Shown here piece after piece: positions 24,157 through 31,010 of a stretch of 64,000 nt of DNA. Each line of letters opens with the position of its first letter. Positions within the stretch are counted from its first letter, which is position 1. A program made the position numbers and the translations under genes. The notes beneath the pieces were generated by a model, which made no database searches, had not been told where the DNA came from, and saw only the letters and a list, made by a program, of their open reading frames with translations. This DNA is from Mesorhizobium sp. (GTDB lineage Bacteria; Pseudomonadota; Alphaproteobacteria; Rhizobiales; Rhizobiaceae): NCBI RefSeq assembly GCF_023954305.1, contig NZ_JAMLIG010000001.1:3802001-3866000 (forward strand). The letters are read 5' to 3'.

Positions 24157-26610
24157 TCATGCGCGCAGCCTCTCGTTCTTCGGATCCCAGAGCGGCTCGT
24201 CCTTCTGGACGATCGCGGCAAAGCGGTCGCCGAAGATCTCGACTTCGATCCGCGTGCCGGGCTCGGCGAGGTCGGCGCGCAGCATGCCGAGCGCGATCGA
24301 CCGGTCGACGCGGTGGCCCCAACCGCCCGACAGCGTCTCGCCGACGATCTGGCCGTCGTGCCAGAGCGTCGACATGTAGGGCGCGTCGCATGGGCCGGGG
24401 TCCTCGATGACCAGCGTGACGAAACGCTTGGTCACGCCCTGCTGCTTTTCGCTGAGCAGCGCCGCCTTGCCCTTGAAGCCGGGCTTGTCCCATTTGACGA
24501 AACGCTCCAGCCCGCCCTGGAGGATCGTGTAGTCGGTCGACAGGTCCTGTTTCCAGGCGCGGTAGGACTTTTCCAGCCTGAGCGAATCCAGCGCGAACAT
24601 ACCGAAGGGTTTGAGGCCGTGCTTCTGCCCGGCGGCCCAGACGGCGTCGAAGACGGCCGCCGTGTCCTCCACCTTCGTGTGCAGTTCCCAGCCGAGTTCG
24701 CCGGCGAAGGAAACCCGCACAAGCTGCAGCCATTTGCCGGCGATCTGGCAGGACTGGTGCGTCAGCCAGGGTTTTGACAGGTCGGCGTCGGTCAACGCAG
24801 CCAGAATCTCCCGCGATTTCGGCCCGGTGAGGATCTGGCAGGAGAAGGCCTCGGTGACGTTTTGCAGAGTCACCTGAGTGGCTTGCGGCAAATGGTTCGC
24901 GAGCCACTCGAAATCGTGCACCTCGGCCACGGCCGCCGTGATGAGGAAGAAGAAGTCTTCCTCGATCGCCATGATCGACATTTCGGTAACGATACGACCC
25001 TTGTCGTCGGCGAAGTAGCCGAGGCCGATACGGCCGGGTTTCGGTACCGCGCCGGTGATGAGCGAGGACAGCCATTCGCGGGCGCCTTCGCCCTGGACCC
25101 GGAAGCGCGAGAAGCCCGGAAGGTCGAGAATGCCGGCGGCGTCGCGCACGGCGTGGCACTCCTCGCGGATGCGCGTCTGCCACGGACCGTCGCGGTCGAA
25201 GGTCTGGGTAGAGGCCTCCGACGTATCGTCGCCGGGCTTTGCGTACCAGGTCGCGCGCTCCCAGCCATTGTAGGGCGCGAACTGGGCGCCCAGCGCCGCG
25301 ATGCGGTCGTGGATCGGCGAAAGCTTGCGGTTGCGCGCCGCCGGCCAGGCGTGGCGCGGGAAGTGAACCGCATATTCGTGGCCGTAGACCTCCATGCCCT
25401 TGGCGACGGCATAGTCGGGCGCGGCGGCGAATTTCGTGAACCGGCGCGGGTCGCACGACCACATGTCCCATTCGGTCGCGCCTTCGGTCACCCATTCGGC
25501 CAGAACCTTGCCGGCACCGCCCGCCTGCGCAATGCCGAAGGTGAAGACGCAGGCCTCGAACGCATTCGGCACGCCCGGCATCGGGCCGATCAACGGGTTG
25601 CCGTCCGGCGCATAGGGGATGGGGCCGTTGATGATCTTGGAGAGGCCCGCCGTGCCGAGGATCGGCACGCGGGCGATGGCGTCGTTCAGATACCACTCCA
25701 GCCGTTCCAGATCGTCGGGAAAGAGCTGGAAGGAGAAATCGTCCGGCATCGGATCGTCCGGGCTCGCCCAGTGCGCCCGGCAATTGCGCTCGTAGGGGCC
25801 GAGATTCATGCCGGCCTTCTCCTGGCGCAGGTAGTAGGACGTGTCGACGTCGCGCAGCAGCGGCAGCTTGTGGCCGACCTCCTTCGTCCAGGCGGCGAGC
25901 TCGGGGATCTCCTCGAACAGAATGTACTGATGGCTCATCACCATCATTGGGATGTCGCGGCCGAACATCTTGCCGACTTCCGCCGCCCGGTAGCCGGCAG
26001 CGTTGACGATCTTCTCGCAGCGGATGTCGCCCTTGGGCGTCGAGACGATCCACTCGTCCCTGTCACGGCGCACTCCCGTCACCGGGCAGAAGCGCTCGAT
26101 GCGGGCGCCGAGGTCGCGCGCGCCCTTGGCTAGCGCCTGGGTCAACTGCGCCGGATCGATGTCGCCGTCATTGGGATCGTAGAGAGCGCCGGCCAGGTCG
26201 TGCAGTTCGAGGAAGGGATATTTCGACTTGATCTCGTTGGGGCCGATGACGTCGATCGCCATGCCCTGGTAGCGGCCCATGCCCTTGGCGCGCTGGAACT
26301 CGCGCATCCGCTCGCGTCCGTGGGCGAGGCGGATCGAGCCGGTGACGTGGTAGTTCATCGGATAGCCGACGGCTTCGGCCAGCCCGCGGTAGAGCGTCGC
26401 CGAATAGCGCTGCATGTTCATCAGCGACCAGGACGAGGAGAAGGTCGGCACGTTGCCGGCGGCGTGCCAGGTCGAGCCGGAGGTCAGCTCGTTCTTCTCG
26501 AGCAGCACGCAGTCGGTCCAGCCGGCCTTGGCGAGGTGGTAGAGCGAGGACACGCCGACCGCGCCGCCGCCGATGATGACCACGCGCGCCTGGGTGGGGA
26601 AATCGGCCAT
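24157..26610 (-). CDS. FAD-dependent dehydrogenase with GcvT domains (dimethylglycine/sarcosine dehydrogenase-like), copy 2
   Basis: 817 aa from the ATG at 26610 (GGAGG before it; six further in-frame residues are possible upstream). Seen: ARVVIIGGGAVGVSSLYHLAKAG, the FAD-linking His in TSGSTWHAAG, VTGVRRDRDEWIVST, DAO core to about 400, GcvT half (VRDAAGILDLPGFSRFRVQG; AGELGWELHTK; KGKAALLSE). The pair of folate- and flavin-binding halves indicates oxidative N-demethylation with capture of formaldehyde by tetrahydrofolate. It clearly differs from copy 1 in sequence, so it is not a recent duplicate, and probably uses a different N-methylated substrate. An XRE-cupin regulator follows upstream on the same strand. 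Confidence 0.9.
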   Translation of the reverse strand: MADFPTQARVVIIGGGAVGVSSLYHLAKAGWTDCVLLEKNELTSGSTWHAAGNVPTFSSSWSLMNMQRYSATLYRGLAEAVGYPMNYHVTGSIRLAHGRERMREFQRAKGMGRYQGMAIDVIGPNEIKSKYPFLELHDLAGALYDPNDGDIDPAQLTQALAKGARDLGARIERFCPVTGVRRDRDEWIVSTPKGDIRCEKIVNAAGYRAAEVGKMFGRDIPMMVMSHQYILFEEIPELAAWTKEVGHKLPLLRDVDTSYYLRQEKAGMNLGPYERNCRAHWASPDDPMPDDFSFQLFPDDLERLEWYLNDAIARVPILGTAGLSKIINGPIPYAPDGNPLIGPMPGVPNAFEACVFTFGIAQAGGAGKVLAEWVTEGATEWDMWSCDPRRFTKFAAAPDYAVAKGMEVYGHEYAVHFPRHAWPAARNRKLSPIHDRIAALGAQFAPYNGWERATWYAKPGDDTSEASTQTFDRDGPWQTRIREECHAVRDAAGILDLPGFSRFRVQGEGAREWLSSLITGAVPKPGRIGLGYFADDKGRIVTEMSIMAIEEDFFFLITAAVAEVHDFEWLANHLPQATQVTLQNVTEAFSCQILTGPKSREILAALTDADLSKPWLTHQSCQIAGKWLQLVRVSFAGELGWELHTKVEDTAAVFDAVWAAGQKHGLKPFGMFALDSLRLEKSYRAWKQDLSTDYTILQGGLERFVKWDKPGFKGKAALLSEKQQGVTKRFVTLVIEDPGPCDAPYMSTLWHDGQIVGETLSGGWGHRVDRSIALGMLRADLAEPGTRIEVEIFGDRFAAIVQKDEPLWDPKNERLRA

Positions 26611-26631
26611 CAGCTCGTTCCTCCGCAAAAC

Positions 26632-26771
26632 ACCCCCACTCCGTCACGCTTCGCGTGCCACCTCTCCCCCTGCCAGGGGGAGAGGAAATACCGGCCGCGT
26701 CCTCGGCGCCCTTCCTCTCCCCCGTCGAGCGGGGGAGAGGTGTCGAGGCGAAGCCGAGACGGAGTGGGGGT
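26632..26771. repeat. rhizobial-type palindromic element, copy 4
   Basis: ACCCCCACTCCGTC (26632-26645) and GACGGAGTGGGGGT (26758-26771) are perfect inverted copies. Inner hairpins CTCTCCCCCTGCCAGGGGGAGAG and CTCTCCCCCGTCGAGCGGGGGAGAG lie between. It separates dehydrogenase copy 2 from the XRE-cupin gene upstream. Similar to copy 1 in structure, but a distinct sequence class. Confidence 0.75.
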
Positions 26772-26785
26772 CGATTTCATCATCC

Positions 26786-27385
26786 TCAATACACCGGCGG
26801 GCTCACCACCCAGATGACCACCGCCGGCACCGTGCCCGGATTGCGCCAGCGGAAGGGCTTTTCGCGGAAACGGAACGAATCGCCCTCGCGCAGCGCATGC
26901 CAGACGCCGTCGATCTCGATTTCGAACCGGCCGGACACCAGATAGCCCGCTTCCTCCGTCGCGCGCAGCGACGGTCTGTCGAGCACCGCCCCCGGCGCGA
27001 ACTCGGAGCGCAGGATCTCGAAACTGCCCCCGAGGTCGGGCGAAAGCAGTTCCTCGACGAGACCGGTGTCGGTGGAGCCCAGGCGGCGGCGGCCGACGGC
27101 GCGCACGATGACGCCGCGCTCCGCCTCCGGCCCGTCGTCATTGGCGAAGAACAGGCTGAGCGGCACGCCATAGACGGTAGCGAGTGCGCGCAGATCGGCG
27201 ATGGCAGGGCTCGAAAGGCCGCGTTCGACCTGGCTCACCCAGCCGAGCGAGCGGCCGACACGGGCGGCGAGTTCCGACAGCGTCATGCCGCGCGCCTTGC
27301 GCAGCGCGCGCAAATCCGACGCGAGATGCCGGATACGCGGCGGCTGTGCCTGAGAAATTCGTGAAATCTGGCTCACGATTTTCAT
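26786..27385 (-). CDS. XRE-family regulator with C-terminal cupin
   Basis: 199 aa. The ATG at 27385 gives MKIVSQISRI; the longer frame upstream is not conserved-like. Residues about 20-80 form an XRE helix-turn-helix (LRKARGMTLSELAARVGRSL, then WVSQVERGLSSP). Residues about 110-195 form a cupin (EEAGYLVSGRFEIEIDGVWH, LREGDSFRF, ending WVVSPPVY). Regulators of this design usually sense a small molecule through the cupin and control a neighbouring catabolic operon, and are often found with polyamine or betaine-type oxidase genes. The adjacent dehydrogenase copy 2 is the likely target. A dyad lies just upstream. Confidence 0.9.
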   Translation of the reverse strand: MKIVSQISRISQAQPPRIRHLASDLRALRKARGMTLSELAARVGRSLGWVSQVERGLSSPAIADLRALATVYGVPLSLFFANDDGPEAERGVIVRAVGRRRLGSTDTGLVEELLSPDLGGSFEILRSEFAPGAVLDRPSLRATEEAGYLVSGRFEIEIDGVWHALREGDSFRFREKPFRWRNPGTVPAVVIWVVSPPVY

Positions 27386-27398
27386 ATTCGCGCCAGCC

Positions 27399-27423
27399 GT
27401 GAAAAAATCAAGCCGAATTTCAC
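27399..27423. promoter_or_regulatory. candidate operator upstream of the XRE-cupin gene
   Basis: GTGAAA (27399-27404) and TTTCAC (27418-27423) are inverted copies spaced by 13 bases, 14 bases upstream of the XRE start (27385). A further imperfect CGTGA/TCACG dyad lies just inside the gene. Autoregulation is inferred. Confidence 0.4.
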
Positions 27424-27519
27424 AGATGGCACAGGGGTTGCGAAGTGCCTCCCGGACATGCGAATTGCAGGGACGCCCCGCTTCCCGACGCGGGCGGGGC
27501 AGACGCGAAAGGCCGTTCG

Positions 27520-28230
27520 ATGGCAGCACCCCAGATGAAGCCGGACATCGTCGACGAAACCGCGATCGTCGACGAGGCGATCACGTCGCGGCGCTCCGTG
27601 CGCGCCTTTCTGCCTGACCCGGTCGGCGAGCAGACGATCCGCGACATCCTCACGGTCGCCTCGCGTGCCCCCTCCGGCACCAACATGCAGCCATGGAAGG
27701 TCTATGTCGTCACCGGCCAGAAGCTGAAGGCGGTGTCCGATGCCGTACTGAATTCCGGCATACGGGCCGAGAAGATCGCCTGGGACGAATACAAATACTA
27801 TCCCGACAAGTTCTTCGAACCTTATTACGCGCGCCGCCGCGCGGTCGGCTTCGCCCTCTACGACGCCTTGGGCATTCCCAAGCGCGACGTCAATCAGATG
27901 CGGGCGCAGCACGACCGCAATTTCGTCTTCTTCGACGCTCCGATGGGCCTGATCTTCACCATCGACCGTCGCCTCAACCAGGGGTCCTGGATCGACCACG
28001 GCATGTTCCTGCAGTCGATCATGGTCGCCGCGCGGGCCAGGGGCCTCCACACCTGTCCGCAGGCGGCGTTCGCGCCCTATCACAGGCAGATCCGGCCGGT
28101 GCTCGACATTCCCGACGAGGAGATCATCACCTGCGGCATGGCGATCGGCTACGAGGATACGTCGAAGCCCGAAAACAACTTCCGAACGGAACGCGCGTCG
28201 CTCGAGGAGTTCGTCACCTTCGTCAGGTGA
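27520..28230 (+). CDS. nitroreductase-family oxidoreductase
   Basis: 236 aa from the ATG at 27520. FMN-binding motifs are clear: SRRSVRAFLPDPV near residues 23-35, APSGTNMQPWKVYVVT (49-64) and, near the end, GMAIGYEDTSKPENNF. These place it with NfnB/RutE-like, NAD(P)H-dependent, FMN-containing, dimeric enzymes. RutE-like members act on small organic substrates such as malonic semialdehyde; the substrate here is unknown. It is divergent from the XRE-cupin gene and shares its promoter region, so the regulator may also control it. Next, on the opposite strand, is a MarR gene (60-base gap). Confidence 0.88.
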   Translation: MAAPQMKPDIVDETAIVDEAITSRRSVRAFLPDPVGEQTIRDILTVASRAPSGTNMQPWKVYVVTGQKLKAVSDAVLNSGIRAEKIAWDEYKYYPDKFFEPYYARRRAVGFALYDALGIPKRDVNQMRAQHDRNFVFFDAPMGLIFTIDRRLNQGSWIDHGMFLQSIMVAARARGLHTCPQAAFAPYHRQIRPVLDIPDEEIITCGMAIGYEDTSKPENNFRTERASLEEFVTFVR

Positions 28231-28290
28231 GCGGAGGGCGGAACGGCTGTCCGGCCACCCCGTGCATCCGCCGCTTGCTCGCCCGCCGCA

Positions 28291-28740
28291 CTACTTCGCC
28301 AACGCGATCAGTCCGGCCCGAAGCTGGTCGGCGTCGTTGAGACCGGCCTCCAGCGCGCCGTGTTCCGCGGTCCAGATCGGCATCGCCTCGGCCAGTCGCT
28401 CCCGGCCCGTATCGGTCAGCACCAGCAGGCGGCCGCGGCGGTCGTCCGGGTCAGGCTCGGTCGTCACCAGGGCCCGCTTTTCCAGCGTCTTCAGGGCTGC
28501 CGTCAGCGTCGTCCGGTCCATGCCGAGAAGGGCCGAAACGTCGCGCATCCGCACCGGTCCGGGGCGGTTCATCGACATCAACATGGAGAACTGGCCGTTG
28601 GTGAGACCCGCGGGGCGCAGCGCCTCGTCGAAGCGGCGGGCGAGAACCCGCGCCGCGCGCTGGGCATGCAGGCACAGGCATGTGTCGCGCACATGCAGCG
28701 TCGTGCGAGTGTCAGGAGCCGGCAGCTTTGGCGGTGTCAT
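28291..28740 (-). CDS. MarR-family regulator
   Basis: 149 aa. Winged helix-turn-helix: LTNGQFSMLMSMNRPGPVRM, then DVSALLGMDRTTLTAALKTL and the wing DPDDRRGRLLVLTDTG. MarR proteins bind as dimers and are typically repressors released by small phenolic or oxidative ligands. Cys residues at the start (DTCLCLHAQR) could make it redox-sensitive. Divergent from the Asp-box propeller gene, with a perfect palindrome between them, so it likely represses that gene and its MoaD-like partner. Confidence 0.9.
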   Translation of the reverse strand: MTPPKLPAPDTRTTLHVRDTCLCLHAQRAARVLARRFDEALRPAGLTNGQFSMLMSMNRPGPVRMRDVSALLGMDRTTLTAALKTLEKRALVTTEPDPDDRRGRLLVLTDTGRERLAEAMPIWTAEHGALEAGLNDADQLRAGLIALAK

Positions 28741-28750
28741 GGCTCGATTA

Positions 28751-28764
28751 CGTTGATATCAACG
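28751..28764. promoter_or_regulatory. MarR operator candidate
   Basis: CGTTGATATCAACG is a perfect 14-base palindrome eleven bases upstream of the marR start. It extends as TT-n-CGTTGATATCAACG-n-AA on both sides (28748-28767). Size and position fit a MarR dimer site. The regulator link is inferred. Confidence 0.65.
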
Positions 28765-28828
28765 AAAAAGTCCATAGGATAAGGTTAGACAGCGACGAAT
28801 GCCCGCAGTCAGCGGATGGGAGGACGGA

Positions 28829-29902
28829 ATGGCGAAGGTTCTGGTGCTGATCGGCACCAAGAAAGGTGCGTTTATCGCGCAGAGCGACGAAACGCGGAAG
28901 GATTGGTCGCTGCGTGGGCCGTTCTGCAACACGTGGCCGATCCATCATTTCATCGCCGATCCGGCGACCGGCGCCGTGCATGCGGCGGGCGGCAACGAAT
29001 GGTTCGGCCCGGCCGTCTGGACCAGCAAGGACCTCGGCGAGACCTGGACTCACTCCAGCCAGGGCCTCGCCTACGAAACGGGCAAGGAGCCGGTGGCCGC
29101 GGCCTGGAGCGTGGCGCCGCGCGACGGCGAACTCTTCGTCGGCGTCCAGCCGGCGGGTCTGTTCCGCTCCACCGATGGCGGCGAAAGCTTCGAGCACATC
29201 GAAGGCTTGCAGAACCATCCCACCCGACCCGAATGGAACCCCGGCGGCGCGGGGTTGATCCTCCATTCGATCGTGTTCGACCCGAAACATCCCGAGCGGA
29301 TCTGGATCGGCATCTCGTCGGCCGGCGTATTCTACACCGAGGACGGCGGCAAGACCTGGGAGCCGCGCAACAACGGCACGCGCGCCGACTTCTTCCCCGA
29401 AGACCAGCGCTATCCCGAGTTCGGCCAGTGCGTCCACAACATGGTTCGCGCGGCGGGCAGCGACCGGCTCTACCAGCAGAACCATTGCGGGATGTACCGC
29501 TCCGACGACGGCGGAGAGAGCTGGCAGAGCATAGAAGACGGGCTGCCCTCCGACTTCGGCTTCCCGGCCGGCGCGCATCCGCGCGATCCCGAGACGCTCT
29601 ATCTCATTCCGCTCAACGGCGCCGAAAAGGGCCGCTTCGTGCCCGACGGCAAGGCGGCGGTCTGGCGCACCCGCGACGGCGGCCGGACGTGGACCGACCT
29701 GCGCAACGGCCTGCCGCAGGAGAACGCCTATTTCGGCGTGCTGCGCCAGGCGATGGCGACCGACCGAATGGAACCGGCAGGCGTCTATTTCGGCACCGGC
29801 ACGGGCACGCTCTACGGCAGCGCCGACGAGGGCGAGAGCTGGTTCGAAATCGCCCAGCACCTGCCGACGATTTCGTCGGTCGAGACCTACGTGATCGACT
29901 GA
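28829..29902 (+). CDS. beta-propeller protein with six Asp-box (BNR) repeats
   Basis: 357 aa from the ATG at 28829 (GGGAGGAC before it). Six Asp-boxes of the form S/T-x-D-x-G-x-T/S-W/F are visible: starting at residues 66, 114, 170, 225, 281 and 331 (for example SDDGGESW and TRDGGRTW). This covers the whole chain and suggests a six-bladed propeller. Many are annotated as exo-alpha-sialidase or glycosyl hydrolase, but the catalytic Arg triad and Tyr of true sialidases are not evident, and there is no signal peptide, so it is probably cytoplasmic and of unknown role. It overlaps the MoaD/ThiS-like gene by one base, so the two are coupled. Confidence 0.85.
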   Translation: MAKVLVLIGTKKGAFIAQSDETRKDWSLRGPFCNTWPIHHFIADPATGAVHAAGGNEWFGPAVWTSKDLGETWTHSSQGLAYETGKEPVAAAWSVAPRDGELFVGVQPAGLFRSTDGGESFEHIEGLQNHPTRPEWNPGGAGLILHSIVFDPKHPERIWIGISSAGVFYTEDGGKTWEPRNNGTRADFFPEDQRYPEFGQCVHNMVRAAGSDRLYQQNHCGMYRSDDGGESWQSIEDGLPSDFGFPAGAHPRDPETLYLIPLNGAEKGRFVPDGKAAVWRTRDGGRTWTDLRNGLPQENAYFGVLRQAMATDRMEPAGVYFGTGTGTLYGSADEGESWFEIAQHLPTISSVETYVID

Positions 29903-30195
29903 TGGAGATCGGCCACAACAGCGGCGACCACAGGATCGTCGCGCGGCTTCAGGGCGTGATGGTCGACCTTTTTCCAGGCTCGACCCGTCGCGTCGAGATG
30001 TCGGCGCGCACGGTGGCCGAGATGATCGACGAACTCGACCGCCGCTGGCCCGGCATGGGCGACCGCATCCGCGACACGCGCCCGGCGATCCGCAAGCACA
30101 TGAACGTCTTCGTCGACGGCGAGCGCGCGAAGCTCGACACGAAAATCCCGCGCGGGGCGGAGGTGTTCATCATCACAGCGATCAGCGGGGGGTGA
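29902..30195 (+). CDS. MoaD/ThiS-family ubiquitin-like protein
   Basis: 97 aa. The ATG overlaps the stop of the propeller gene (TGATG). The beta-grasp core is seen as VARLQGVMVDLFPGSTRRVEM, NVFVDGERAKLDTKIPRG and EVFIITAISGG, ending in Gly96-Gly97, the C-terminal tail that an E1-like enzyme adenylates to form a thiocarboxylate or a conjugate. No moaE, thiF or E1 gene is nearby. The tight fusion-like coupling with an Asp-box propeller suggests joint function, for example as a sulphur donor or a ubiquitin-like modifier; this is inference. Confidence 0.85.
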   Translation: MEIGHNSGDHRIVARLQGVMVDLFPGSTRRVEMSARTVAEMIDELDRRWPGMGDRIRDTRPAIRKHMNVFVDGERAKLDTKIPRGAEVFIITAISGG

Positions 30196-30203
30196 GGGAC
30201 GTC

Positions 30204-30308
30204 TCAATCGCAGTGTTCGTCGGTTTCCGGAAGCTCATAACGATCCCCTTCGGCGATGTTCGATTGTACCAAAAGAGCGATTTCGGCTTCAGTCAGATCG
30301 CGAACCAT
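30204..30308 (-). CDS. small acidic hypothetical protein
   Basis: 34 aa: MVRDLTEAEIALLVQSNIAE, then GDRYELPETDEHCD. GGAG plus AGAGG lie before the ATG at 30308. A longer frame starting at 30410 is possible but its extra residues look non-coding. Acidic, no membrane segment, single terminal Cys. Convergent with the MoaD-like gene, eight bases apart. Family unknown. Confidence 0.35.
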   Translation of the reverse strand: MVRDLTEAEIALLVQSNIAEGDRYELPETDEHCD

Positions 30309-30422
30309 CACGTGTCGCCTCTCCTTGGAGCGCCGCGGTGCTATGCTTGTCGTTAGTGAAGGCGAACGGGCCATAAGAGGGTCGGTAGCCGCCAATATCT
30401 GCCAGGCCAATGCGCGCCGGGA

Positions 30423-31010
30423 CTACCTCACCTCGTATCCAACCTCCTCCGCCGCATGGCCCAGCGTCGTCCAGAAACTCCGCGCAAACGAGCGGAAGAC
30501 GTAGAGGTCGAACTGGTCGGCGCCCGTGCGCTGGATCTGGGTGAAGACGTCGTGGTGCATGGTCGAACGGCCGGCGTGGAGCGGGAAGGCGGGGAGCGCG
30601 AAGTCGATCGCGTAGAGTTTTCCCAGAACCCATTCCGCTTTCGGACCGGAAATACGCAGCGCGGTGCGGCCATGGGAGAGGCCGGTGACTGTGCCGACCG
30701 CGATGGGAACCGCCCTCACGAGTTCGGTCTCGATACCTTCGGCCTGCGTCACCACCATGAATTTCCCGGGCGCGAAGCCGAAGGCGGCCTTGTGCTCGAT
30801 GGCGATGCCGCCGCCCGCGCCGTCGGGCAGCTTCAGGCCCGTCACCGCGCGGATCGCGTCGATGACAGCCCTTTCCTCGCCCGGCCAGGCGGCGACCTGG
30901 ACGATCGAGCCGGGGCGGGTCTCGGTCAGGACCACGCCGGGCGCCGTTCCGGTGACGTTGTGACGGCCGGGCTTCCAGGCGGGCCCGAGGGGAGACACTT
31001 GCTCAACCAT
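30423..31010 (-). CDS. soxG: sarcosine oxidase gamma subunit
   Basis: 195 aa. The fourth subunit of heterotetrameric sarcosine oxidase. Its start overlaps the soxA end by eight bases. The family pattern is visible: ...GSIVQVAAWPGEERAVIDAI, the GcvT-like strand GLSHGRTALRISGPKAEWVL and YVFRSFARSFWTTLGHAAEEVGYEV at the end. It contributes to the assembled enzyme and binds near the alpha subunit. It is the last gene of the soxBDAG unit. Confidence 0.92.
   Translation of the reverse strand: MVEQVSPLGPAWKPGRHNVTGTAPGVVLTETRPGSIVQVAAWPGEERAVIDAIRAVTGLKLPDGAGGGIAIEHKAAFGFAPGKFMVVTQAEGIETELVRAVPIAVGTVTGLSHGRTALRISGPKAEWVLGKLYAIDFALPAFPLHAGRSTMHHDVFTQIQRTGADQFDLYVFRSFARSFWTTLGHAAEEVGYEVR

Noticed and set aside
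23909..26053. 714-codon minus-strand frame over dehydrogenase copy 2
   Set aside because: Shifted-frame shadow, Arg-rich, lacking FAD and GcvT motifs.
9171..26771. Palindromic elements as CRISPR array
   Set aside because: No regular direct repeats with unique spacers; the copies are inverted repeats at single sites far apart.
28829..29902. Reading the Asp-box protein as a true sialidase
   Set aside because: Asp-boxes show only the propeller fold; the catalytic Arg triad/Tyr could not be recognised and no signal peptide is present.
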